Part shown: piece after piece, positions 12,101 to 22,849 of the stretch
How positions within the stretch are numbered: position 1 is the first letter of the stretch
How the letters are laid out: each line of letters starts with the position of its first letter
Assembly: GCA_018881555.1 (NCBI GenBank)
Contig: JACAXG010000203.1
Span: 992,001 to 1,056,000, forward strand
DNA length: 64,000 nucleotides
Reading direction: 5' to 3'
Origin: Amblyornis subalaris
Taxonomy: Eukaryota; Chordata; Aves; Passeriformes; Ptilonorhynchidae
Program-made: the position numbers and the translations under genes
The notes under the pieces: generated by a model
What the model was told of the DNA's origin: nothing
The model's database searches: none
Seen by the model: the letters and a program-made list of their open reading frames with translations, nothing else

Positions 12101-14619
12101 TAATAAGTGCATGTGAGCTGCTTCCTGTTGGGAAAGTATTATGTAAAACACAAAAGTGGCTGTTAACAGTCAAAAGAAAGGAGAAAGGCAGGAGAAGCAT
12201 TAATGACTGCCAGTATCAAAGCCTGTGGTGACAGTGTCCAAGAATTTACAGTTTTAAAGAACCCTGCAGGTGGATCTTGCCAAATCTGCGTTTTGGGTAT
12301 CTTCAGACACCCTCAGATATCTGTGAGTATAGAAAAGATGTCATTCCATTCGTAAGGTGAAACTGCAGAGAAATATTTCTGAGGTGTCTCATCATACATT
12401 AAAACCAGATGAAGCAGGAATATTCATAGGGACTATTTTATAAACACCTCCAGCTCCTCAGAGCTCCGTGGGATCCACCCAACACAGGCGTGGCCTCGTG
12501 CCTCGATGAGGAGTGTCCTTTCTCCGTGGATATTAACCATGCTGACTTCTGTTGTTTCGAGTGTTACATTCAGCCCTCCTTAACAGCACGGATAAATTCG
12601 GTCCTTGAAGGTGATGCTGCCAGACTGATGGCCTTATCACCGAGATTGCAGTNCTCTGGCTGGAGCTGGCTTGAACCTTTTCCCTTTCCACGTTTTCAGC
12701 TGAAAATGTGACTTTGGCAAAATAAAATTAAACAATAANGCATGAAAAAGTCCATTTTGTCAAAATGTGATCCATGAGGGAAAGTGAATGAATTTCCAAA
12801 GCAATAAGCTGCCTTGATGTTTAAAGGGGTTTTTAATTATTAAAACCTTGCGGGATATACATTTTTGCACCATTCATTGAACTGTGGGTGCAATTTGTTT
12901 AATAGGCACACATTTTACTGGGCAACTTACGCCACCAGAAAAGGATTTCAAGCCTCAGCCAAGTGGAAAATCTATCCCAAGGTATCTGTGTTGCCTAGTA
13001 AAAGTAGGAGATTTAAACAGTCAAGATACAAGCTGACTGTGAAAGCACCTACCACTAATGTAAAACCATGCAGTTCTTAAATGATGCTGACAACCCTCAC
13101 AAACCTTTAAATAGCCATTTCCAAGCTGGCAGATCTAAATTGNAGGAAAACAAAGTAATCACTCAAGGAATTCTTTGCAAATTAAAACAGTTCCTTCTTG
13201 TTGCTTTGTGTTTTGGAGCTTCACAAACAACAATACAGCAGCAGAAGCCATTTGCCTTTTTCTTTTTGTATCAAGTACTTTTTCTGCAAAAGTAAATACT
13301 NTGTCAATAATGAAGAGAAATTGTTGGCGGATAATGCAAAGCACAAACAAGGACTGTACATTTTACAGCTGATTCAAGAAATAAAGAATATATTTGTGTG
13401 TATCTTATTTTTATGTAAAATAAGACAAGAAGATACTTCTTCTGTCACTTCTGGCCCACTGTAACTGCCTGAATGACACCTTTTCTGGGTTTGTATTTGT
13501 GGAAAAACCTAGTTCAAGGTCAGTAAACCATTTGAGATATTAAGTGTGCTTACAAAGGACCCAGGGTTTGTGCTTACTCTCCACAANGGATATACAGAGA
13601 TCTTCTTCAAAAGGAAAAGAGGAGAGTCCCCTGACTGAAAATACCCCTGCAGATGCTTATGCAAGCTGCCATTTGTGGCAATTGTAAAAATAAACCCAAT
13701 CTCTGATACTCTCCTACAAGAAAAGAAATGCTTACAAACACTGCAATTCATGGTGGGAATGTGAAATCTGGGAACAGCATAACCCAGTGTGAACTGAGAG
13801 GGCAAAATGCAAGTCTGACAACCCAAGAGCTCTTCAGATGCTTGTCTGGCAAGGAGGCTGAGCCCTGGTGGGAAGTCCCTCCCTGTGCCTGGAAGGAGAG
13901 CCCATGCCCACGTGAGGAATGAGTGTTCTTGGACCTCAGCTCTGACATTTCCTTGGCAAAGCCATGATTTATATCCCTGGTTTTGGTGCTGCTACAGCCA
14001 CACAACCACAGACCTGCTGGTGTCTGCCTCCAGCCCAGGATTTCACTCTTGGTGTAAAGTATTGGTCAAATACCACACAAATGTTTGAGTATTTGAATAT
14101 TTTTTTGATATTCCTGTGAAGAACAGGCATTGTTCAGCTTACCTATGTACTTTNCTACTGGGGAAAAAGAGCAAATTTCTCTTCAGGAACAGAAAACCCA
14201 GAGCTGTGAGGTGCTGGTGTTGGAGCCCTGTTGTGTGGATATAATTCACTGCAAATAAAGCTGCCAACGTGCTCCTGGTGTTGCAAGGCAGGACTGATGG
14301 AACCTGGAGCAATGTTACTTTTCTGAGGTTCGAGACAATTCTTTTAGGTGCTACCAGAGCCAGCATCCACTTGTAGTGTGGAAGCAAAGACCCCACAGAA
14401 ATTAATCAAATCAGTGGTCCTCAAATAGCCCTTGTGGCCTTTGAGCCCTGCTGCCTGGAGCCACATGGTAAATGGCCTGGTGGTAGCTGCAACAAAAGGT
14501 TCTCTCTGGGTATCAGTCCTGCTTTGAAGACCTTTTTCCACTTCTTCCTTTCCAGAGCTACTCCCTGGTGCTAAGGTCACAGCATACCACAATAGCAGAA
14601 AAAGACTTCCACATTTATT
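9176..14619. other. non-coding stretch, no gene recognised
   Basis: I see ordinary AT-rich sequence with no known repeat family. Strong splice-acceptor-like tracts occur at about 10435 and 10864, but the frames behind them stop within about 17 and 33 codons. The open frames at 10191-10598 minus and 13509-13826 minus show no family features. Confidence 0.5.
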
Positions 14620-14620
14620 T

Positions 14621-14764
14621 AATTAATTTTAATTTTAATTTTAATTTTAATTTTAATTTCAATTTCAATTTCAATTTCAATTTCAATTGCAATTGCAATT
14701 GCAATTGCAATTGTAATTTTAATAATTTTAATTTTAATTTTAATAATTTTAGTTTGAATTTTAA
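14621..14764 (+). repeat. zoned hexanucleotide array (AATTTT/AATTTC/AATTGC)n
   Basis: Units are in perfect 6-bp register. Five AATTTT occupy 14625-14654, five AATTTC 14655-14684, four AATTGC 14685-14708 and one AATTGT 14709-14714. AATTTT-type units with single AAT interruptions follow to about 14764. Because (AATTGC)n is self-complementary, 14684-14713 forms a perfect 30-bp palindrome. The apparent open frames across it (alternating Asn-Phe or Ile-Lys) are translations of the repeat and not genes. The array abuts a truncated CR1 3' end. Confidence 0.95.
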
Positions 14765-14776
14765 TATTAAAAAGCC

Positions 14777-14904
14777 TGCCAGAACTCCAGGAGTGTTTGG
14801 ACAACACCCTCAGGCACAGGGTGGGATTGTTGGGGTGTCTGAGTAGGGACAGGAGTTGGACTGGATGATCCTTGTGGGTCCTTTCCAACTCAGGATATTC
14901 TATG
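14777..14904 (+). mobile_element. CR1 LINE fragment, 3' terminal 130 bp
   Basis: This segment runs CCAGAACTCCAGGAG, GGGTGGGATTGTTGGGGTGT, GTTGGACTGGATGATCC and CTTTCCAACTCAGGATATTC, then TATGA. That is the 3' untranslated end of a songbird-type CR1 subfamily. It is strongly 5'-truncated, and its start is immediately preceded by the hexanucleotide array. It belongs to the same subfamily type as the minus-strand copy at 37.7 kb. Confidence 0.9.
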
Positions 14905-15376
14905 AAAATAACACTTTCTGTGAATAACTGGTTACATCCTTGGTTATGCATATTAATACAGCCACCATTAAAATTGCAAAGTCAAAAACTAAGTATATCC
15001 TGAGAAATAATTAAAAAATCCACCCTCACTCTTGCTTAAATGCTGAAATTTCTCTATTCACTACAGTAGTAGCAAAATCTGAATCTTCTTACAATTGGTA
15101 ATTTTCAAATAATCCAAATCCAAAGTCAGATGTGGAGGGCATATCCAAGATCTTCATTGAAAAAAAAGATTGTTCTAGGCATTGTAGGATGTGGAAAAAT
15201 AAATGCAGCTGTTCCATGTATATTTTGGTTGGGTCCAGTTGTATGAAGAAAACTGCCAGTGTGAAATGTAAAACTGGGGTCGATTGTGCTGGAACTCTGT
15301 CTGGCAGGGTTAAAATTACTGGAATAATAGGCAGGAAGTGAGAGGGAAGTATTACATCAGATAATTTTAATATATT

Positions 15377-15400
15377 GACCCCTTAATATATTTAAGGGTC
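15377..15400. repeat. short imperfect inverted repeat
   Basis: The left arm GACCCCTTAA pairs with the right arm TTAAGGGTC through nine base pairs with one bulged C. The loop is TATAT. No T-run follows that would suggest a terminator in a eukaryotic Pol III setting, so its function is unknown and it may be chance. Confidence 0.5.
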
Positions 15401-17783
15401 TCTGAAACCAATACCCTTCAGGAGCCAATTCTTGTAATGGTTCAAAGCAAGTGATCTGGGCTGTGACATCTGTGTGAAATAATCAGTGAATAAAGCNAAA
15501 TATATGTTGGCTGTCTAGAGGCTGTACATTGTGGAGCTTCACAAGTCATGAGAATCCAGTTGTTTCCTGCAAAGAAAGAGATGTGTGTATGGATCCTGTA
15601 AATCACTGTAACTCACTGACACCTGACTTATCCCGAGCTTTAAAGCACCAGATAAAGAGCCAACATGTGGCATAATCTGGTAACTTTCTCTGAGCTAATG
15701 TTTCAGAACGTTGGGTATTCCATTTGTANGCTAAGGAAAGGTCCAAGAGTCCTGAGCTCTGTTAATCTCAAAGCCAGTGGGTGGCTGGGCACCCACCCAG
15801 TGTAACAGGAATGTCTCAGTGACTCCCACTTCACCTTTCTCCTCTGCATTCCTGGCTGCACTCACAGGAGTTTCTGTCAGAAAGCTCACCCTGCCAGGGA
15901 GATGAAAAACAGAGAGCAGGAAGTAGGAGAGGCATTTTATGGCGTGGCCTTCAGCCCTTGATTTTTGAAAGGATTCTTCCTGCAATTTATGTCAGTTTGA
16001 GTTAGAAGTATGTGTTAGTTCTGCCCTTGAGATGTGGTGCAAGTACTGATGATAGCAAATATTCATCTCTGGCAAGCATTGCGCTGAAATGAGGGACTGA
16101 CAATTTATTAAAGCTAATTTCCGAAGTCGCATCCAAATCTCTTCCCATTCATTCAGCAAAACCTGCAGTAGTTTAGGATAAGTAGCAATACACGAACCCT
16201 TTTAGCATTATTGCTCTGTTCACTGGGGGGACACCGTAATGAAACAAATGGATTTTTAAAGATGTGCATTACAAAGAATACAGTAGTATTGGTAGGCTAG
16301 CCTGAAATGAAGGACAGGTTATTAAATTAATAATACCAACTAATTGCATCAGCTGCTGCCTCTTGAATACCTTCCTAATGCGATCCAAGATTTAGCAGTG
16401 GGGCTCAGGGTAATGTTCCTGTTCATCTCACATTTAGTGTGTCTGTACAGCAGATGTTGCTGGAGGTACTGAGCCTGTTTCTCTCAGAGCTGGGATCCCT
16501 GCAGCTGACCTAAGGAGCTGCACAGAGCTCAGGACAGGAAAACCTCTCCAGTCTGAGCCTAAATCCTCACTCAGGTCTCCCAGTGCAAACCAAATTCCCT
16601 GCTGCCACTGCTAAACTGTGATTGACCCCCAGGCCTGGCAGCTTAAAGCCATCCTCTCAGGTATGCATATATTATGATACAGTACATTTCACTCTGCATT
16701 ATGATGCAGGAATGACTGTCAAACATTAGGGAAACTACATGCTTGGAAGGTTTTTTCAGTAGTGGAAATCATGTGCTGGAAAGAAATTTGTTTTATTGCT
16801 GCCAGTACTTAAAAATCTGTCATGAGTTTGGAAGGGACAGAAATATACTTCTGAGAGAATATAGTTCTCCAGATGATGCCAAAAGAACCATTTTAAACCT
16901 TTTTGATAAAGACACTTGCAGAAACCCATGCAGATGATAGTAACAGTGATGATAAGCTGGCATGAGAATTGTTTTTCTTATATGGTGACATATTGCATTT
17001 TTATATAAATGGGGATACAATTTGACATGATCCATTTGGCCATCTTCATTAACAGCCTAGTATGGCAACAGAAAAATGAAACACTGCAAATGTGTAATGA
17101 AAGATAAAACAGTAGGTAACTTCTGATAAGCATATTATGGCTCATCCATCTTGGGCAAACCTGAGTTTATGAACTTTTCTTCAGCAGCAGGGGCATAAGT
17201 GCTCTGACTAATAATAACAGAAGTTGAGTCCAATTGCTCCCTTCACAGAAGAGATATAATTCAAAATTATCTGAACCAATGAACCTGCTTCACATTGCAT
17301 TCATTTTCAAAACTACTTTTTGAGAAGCCACATCCTGAACCTGAACATTATCATCTCCAGCCACTAATCTCCATTTCAAAAGCTTCGAGCTGAACAGCAC
17401 AGGACCATCAATGTAATTATTGTATATATATTTCTATTGACAATCTCCAGGCTTTTTTCAGCAAGTGGATTTGAGCTAAGTGTATATTGTCAAGGTTGTT
17501 ACCTCTTTGGTTACTGAGAGGTGTGTAATGGTTCTTCTCAAAGAACAAAAGAACAATCTCCTTGGTCTCTTGTCCTTCCAAAGGGATACACATACCCACG
17601 GAGCATTTTTTTTTAAACTGGATTTTCTTGCTGGAGATATAATTAACATGTCACTGAACTGTCCTTGGTGTGTCCCTTGATCTCACAATGCATCGCATGA
17701 GATAAACTCAGAGTGTCACCTGAATGATTGTGAGGCTGTATTGTGTGACATTTTAAATTGAGAAGGCTGGATATGTGTGGCTG

Positions 17784-17799
17784 TTTTTTTTTTTTTTTT
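17784..17799 (+). repeat. poly-T run (16 T)
   Basis: An uninterrupted run of 16 T with no retrotransposon body recognised next to it. Confidence 0.85.
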
Positions 17800-20700
17800 C
17801 CTTTGGAACAAGAAACAAAAATCAATTTACAAGCAGCAAATATTTTCCTTCATAGTGAGGACACCTCTGGCCTTAATTTGGGCAGCTGGCCAGACAGCAG
17901 CTACTAGCTGAGATTTATAGCTGCACTTTAATTTCCTTGAGTAGCATGCCCACAGATTATCCTGTATGAGCACAGATTCTGCTCCTGTGGGGAACTGTGG
18001 TGCAGTTAATTGGGCATGGCATTTGGAGGCAGGAGAGCTGGTCTCAGTCCTGATGCTGAGACTGACTGTCACTTCGGGAAAGGCACTTTGTGTCTGAGTG
18101 TCTGAACGAGAGGCAGTAATATCAGTGTGCTTTACCAATAAATGAGCAATTAAAAAGTATTAACATCAAACAACTGTGGCCAGCAATTTCAACATGGATA
18201 TATCATTCCCTGAATATAGCTAATTATTATCCCAGTGTCAGCCTTTCCCTCTTCCCCTCTTTACTTTCATTGGCTTTGTCATTTTCTAGCTGTACTTGGA
18301 GGTTCTGACTCAGCTCCTGTTAAACTCGATTTTTAAGTAGATCTGTACAGTAAACCTTGTAACACTTTACAGACATTCTGGTCTTGGACAGCTAGGCCAG
18401 ATGCATTTTCTGCCAGGGCTGATCACAGTGCAGGATTAGGGCCATCCTTGGTGCAGCACACACAGTGCAACGGAAAACGATGTCCCCTCAAACAATGAAA
18501 CAGTTGTGGGACAAAAAAAGGCTCTGAGGGGGTTTATTGTCTGCTTAACTGCAGGGATTAATGTGAACAAATGCTGCTGGTCTATTATGGCTGGATGCAA
18601 AATAACAAAAAAAATTAAAATCATCGTTGGAATAGAAATAAATATTCAGTGGGAATTCTTCGCAGAAGAAAGAATGTAATTAGTTAACAAATTTGATGCC
18701 AGAATAAAGGACAAAGTGTAAACTGAAGATAGATGAGAAATCCCATCTCCCCTGTGGCTTATGTTTTTAAGAAGATTTTGTTTGTTTAAGTCTTATTTCA
18801 TTTTCCTCCCTGTCTTCTGAACAAGATTCTATTATAGGTCAAAGCCAGTGAATATTGCTTACAGCCTGAGAAACACGGAAATCAAAGACATAATCATNTA
18901 TTAGAGCCTTTCAGTGGCATTTCTCATTTGGTTCTTCATGCATTGACCACCGTTGTGAGCTCAGTCTTTGCTTTGGGAAGGACTCATTTCCTTCCTCAGG
19001 GTTTCTTTGTGCCCTTTTATTGCACTGGGTTTCTTCACAGCAAAAACCCTCTTGGCCACACCCTGTGCACTGTCTCTTAAAGAAACTGCAACCTGACCAG
19101 GTACTGAGTGTGTTTGCTTTACCCTTTACTGCCTGTGAACCAAGGGCATCTCAAAATGCCATCTTTGCAAAGCTCTTCCAACTCGGAATCGGCTCAGCTG
19201 GCAACGTTTCACCAGCACCACTTACCTCCTGGGTGCTGCTGGGAGAACCCAGGCAAAAGCAGTTTGGCAAGAGGTTCTCAGCATTCCTGCTGGTGTTTGC
19301 CTGGAGACAACCAAAGCTGGCTGATGTAATTCTCCAGACTTGATGTTGCTCCAAAATGTGTTTTACTAAGGAGGCTTGGTTAAACATTTTCCTCAAAACA
19401 ACTTGCAACGTGTTTGTTTTCCTCATACTGGTTTATGTGTGAAAGCTGCCCGCATTCCATTATTTCCCATGGGTGTAACAAGACTAGATAGTCATCAAGA
19501 TTTGCTTTTCAAAGTATTTTTTCCATTGAGTTGGTATTTATTATCTTAAATCTTCATTGGGTGGAATAAAAGACATTTTTTCTATTGAAATTCAATATTA
19601 ATGACACTTTTTAAGCAGAATAGATCTGATTTGATATCAGTGGTTTACATGAGAGGAGAACTGGGCTATCAGTTATCTTTTTGCCAGGATAAATAGTCTG
19701 TTAAGGGTTCTGATGAATGTGGGGCAGAAGCAATAGTATTGGAATGATAAAAGGGAAATTTCAGGGAAGAAAGAAAAATGATTTTGTGAGAATCTCAGGG
19801 GAAAACCTCAGCAATGTTCATAACAACTCCCAGTAGAAACTCCTGTGCTCATTCAGCTTGTTATTGCTATAATTCCAAAGTTTTAAGAAGAAATCTGTTA
19901 AAGTCCCATTACCTCAATAAGGATTTCAGACATGGTTTATTGGGGAAAATGAGAGAAGGGGACTGCTGTGGGAGAGCTGTCACATAAGTTGCACTTTTTT
20001 GCCTATACTCTGAGCACCAAAGCCACAAAGAAGTGATCCAATGGCAGAGATAATACAGCTGTGACAGAGGCCAATTTCTTGATCACAAAATGTTATTAGC
20101 AGAGATTTACTTCTTGCATGATTCAAACCTCCCCTGACCTATGCACTGCAAAATTACATATATATACAATACTTTTTGTTGATTTAAAGTCCATCTTGCC
20201 AGGATCCTCAATCTAGTATTTTCACTGTAATTGTTATATTTTTCTAAACTTCGATGCATCGCTTAAAATTAAGTGAAGCTGGAATAAATGGCTTTGTCAA
20301 CTCCACAATCCTTAAGTAAGTTTAATGCTCACCACTGCCATTGGTATTCAATATCACTGGATATTTTACCTTGCATAATCACTGATGGACATTGATTTTG
20401 TCTTTGCTCTTCACAGCACAGCAAAATTAATGTGAAAGTCAGAGTTAAATGAGTCCCAGTGCTGTCCTCCACTCTGCTGAGAGTACGTTTCAGGTACTGA
20501 GGAACTGGCAACCAGCTCCAACCTACAGTATCTTGTATTGCAACAATTAATGGATATGAATCGTCCTCACAGGGGGGATTCAGGTTACCTTTGAATCAAC
20601 TTTAGAGGTTACACTCCTGGAGCAGACAACGAGGTTAATGTACAGTACTTTATGGACTGAGTAATTCCCTCCTTTAAATTAAATTTAAAACTTTAGTTCT

Positions 20701-21191
20701 TTTATCTTCCTCTCTGAAAATTATTCCAAGTCACTTTTAAAGTGTTAGCAATGAGAAGTTAAATTATTATAAAGTTTAGGTTCACGAAAATATTATGTGC
20801 TTAATAATCTGTTTTTCTAATATTAACGAAGGGGTTGGCAAAGAAATACTTGCTCCTCTATTTTTTGCTCTCAGTATAGAGTAGTTTTGCAGGCTCCATT
20901 TAGGTCATAATCACATCATACAGCACAAAATTCATGGTGGCTGTGAGGCCAAGGATATGGCAGCCAAATGCACCGGGAAAAACAAGATCCAACTGAGGGC
21001 AACATCTGGTTAACAGCTCTGGAGTCTTGGTATACAAAGGTGTATGGGACAAACTTCTGCTTTGCTTCTCTGCCCTATAGGTGGATGGAACGGCATTGCA
21101 TCCACTGCAGGAGGCTTCCTGAGAGCAAATCCAACCAGAGAGCAGCAGTCCTTGTAGGAATCTTCACAGCTGCTTTGCGGAGAGCACGTTG

Positions 21192-21277
21192 GGAGGAATG
21201 GGCTAAAAGTGGAGGAATGGGTTAAAAGTGGAGGAATGGGTTAAAAGTGGAGGAATGGGCTAAAAGTGGAGGAATGG
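21192..21277 (+). repeat. 19-bp minisatellite, about 4.5 copies
   Basis: The unit is GGAGGAATGGGYTAAAAGT. Copies start at 21192, 21211, 21230 and 21249, followed by a partial copy to 21277. The only difference between full copies is C or T at one position, in the order C-T-T-C. Such near-identity indicates recent expansion. The array lies about 450 bp upstream of the LTR. Confidence 0.95.
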
Positions 21278-21727
21278 TGACAGCCCTTCATGACCAGCAG
21301 CCAGTGATCCTCTGGCATGGACCAAGTCTAAGGTGCCTCTGTCCCCACTGCCCGGGGGCTGCTTTGGGGATCCCCCAGCTCACAAGGTAACAGAAATCAA
21401 TTTACTCTTGGCGTTCCAGNCATGAGTTTGTGGCTGCTCCATTACCTGCCTGTGTCAGCTCACACAACAGTCATCAGGTGCTAATTGATATCCAGGAGTA
21501 GGTACAGAGGGGTGCAAAGCAGCCATTCTGCCCCATGACGGCACAGATGCTCTAGGGAATGGTGAAAAGNGTGGGCAGGGTGTTTAGGGCTGATTCTCAG
21601 CATTGCCAGCTACAATAGGTCAAAAAATATAAATCAGCTCTGCAAAGACTGGGAGATTTAGAAAAAAAAAAGGCAGAATGGTTTTAGATTTTGAGGCTCC
21701 TCTCTACTTTGTCAGTGCATAAAAATA
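21278..21727. other. spacer between minisatellite and LTR
   Basis: No gene or repeat family is recognised. The spacer contains a short A run around 21662-21671. Confidence 0.5.
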
Positions 21728-22431
21728 TGTGGTAGTTTCAACCCAAACAATTGATTTTTAGGGTATATAAAAGAAAATACAGAAATGCATCTCAGAGGGA
21801 GACNAACCTTCTGGCTTCACAGTCCACAGAGCAGAACCTGCGCTGGGAAAAAGAGTTACTTCGACCTCTGTGCTGATTCGGGCTGGGATTTCCTTCCCAG
21901 TGGCTGGTGGGGGGCTGTGTTTGGGATCTGTGCTGAATAGGGTTGATAATATGGAGGTGTTTCTGTTCTTGCTGAGCTCACACAGAGCCAAGGCCTTTCC
22001 TGCTTTTTGTTTGGCCTCGCTGGGGAGGGGACTGGGGGTGTGGGAGGTCAGGAGGGAACAAAGCCAGGATGGGTGACCCCACCTGATCCGAGGGATATTC
22101 CACACCATGTGACATCGTGCTCAGTATGTGCAGTGAGGGATAAAAAGAGGAAGGGGAAGATGTTTGGAGTCAATGTGTTTGTCTTCTCAAGGAACCATTC
22201 CACAGGATGTGGCCCTGCTCTCCTGGGGATGGCTGCCCATGGGAANCAGGGAATTAGTTCCATGTTTTGCTGTGCTTGCATGCGTAGATTTTGCTTTCCC
22301 TATTAAACTGTCTTTATCATAACCCATGAGTTTTCCAGCTTTTACCCTTCCAGTTCTCTCCCCAGTCCCACTGGTGGGGAGTGAGTGAGGGGCTGGGAGG
22401 GGCTGGGGGCTGGCTGGGGTTAAACCACAAC
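21728..22431 (+). mobile_element. solo LTR of an avian endogenous retrovirus
   Basis: The right half shows features I associate with a common bird ERV LTR family. A 'GGGATATTCCACACCATGTG' block is followed by 'GCCCTGCTCTCCTGGGGATG' and 'GCTGCCCATGGGAA'. Next come a poly(A) signal ATTAAA at 22302-22307 and 'CTGTCTTTATC', 'ACCCATGAGTTTTCC' and 'TTTTACCCTTCCA'. The end is 'GGCTGGGGTTAAACCACAA'. A TATATAAA box lies at 21764-21771, close to the proposed 5' end (TGTGG at 21728). The start is inferred from imperfect inverted termini and is uncertain. No retroviral coding sequence flanks it, which fits a solo LTR left by recombination. I found no target-site duplication. Class (ERVL or ERVK) is not assigned. 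Confidence 0.75.
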
Positions 22432-22719
22432 GACCCAGGGAGAAAAACAACANAAATTTTAAAAAAAAATAAAAATAAGGACGAAAGGTTACAGGGTTTG
22501 GCACTGCAGCTCTGGCAGCAGGTTGTTTCTGATTCTGCTTTTTCTGGCTTCGTGGTGCTCAGGGATTTTCTTTGCTACTATCAAAGGACCAGTCCTTATA
22601 CAAAAGCAGTGGCTCAGGATGGAGCAGGGACCCTTGCAAGGACTTTTATCGAGCACAGGAGGCAGCCTTAGCTCTGAGACGGAAACCTCTTTTGCAGGGA
22701 AAATTCAACTCAGTGAAAA
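22432..22719. other. spacer after LTR
   Basis: No retroviral internal sequence or gene is seen. An A-rich segment (22456-22481) follows the LTR directly. Confidence 0.5.
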
Positions 22720-22849
22720 AGAAAGAGGGGAAGGAAGGAAAAGGAAGGAAGAAAGGAAGGAAGGAAGGAAGGAAGGAAAGAAGGAAGGAAGGAAAGAAGG
22801 AAGGAAGGAAGGAAGGAAGGAAGGAAGGAAGGAAGGAAGGAAGGAAGGA
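22720..22849 (+). repeat. (GGAA)n microsatellite
   Basis: A polypurine array of GGAA/AAGG units with occasional AAAG variants. The last stretch, about 50 bp, is perfect. Open frames across it on three frames only translate the repeat (Lys-Glu-Gly-Arg or Phe-Leu-Pro-Ser). Tandem GGAA is known to bind ETS-family transcription factors in vertebrates, and long polypurine mirror repeats can form triplex DNA. No such role is shown here. Confidence 0.95.

Larger units (their letters stand above)
14905..21191. other. long non-coding stretch
   Basis: No gene is recognised in 6.3 kb. It contains a 16-base T run at 17784-17799 and a short imperfect hairpin at 15377-15400. The sequence at 16050-16350 is low-repeat, AT-rich and non-coding. 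That would suit a conserved non-coding element, though I cannot test it here. Confidence 0.5.

Noticed and set aside
14568..14951. Frames with alternating Asn-Phe or Ile-Lys/Ile-Glu residues
   Set aside because: They are translations of the hexanucleotide array.
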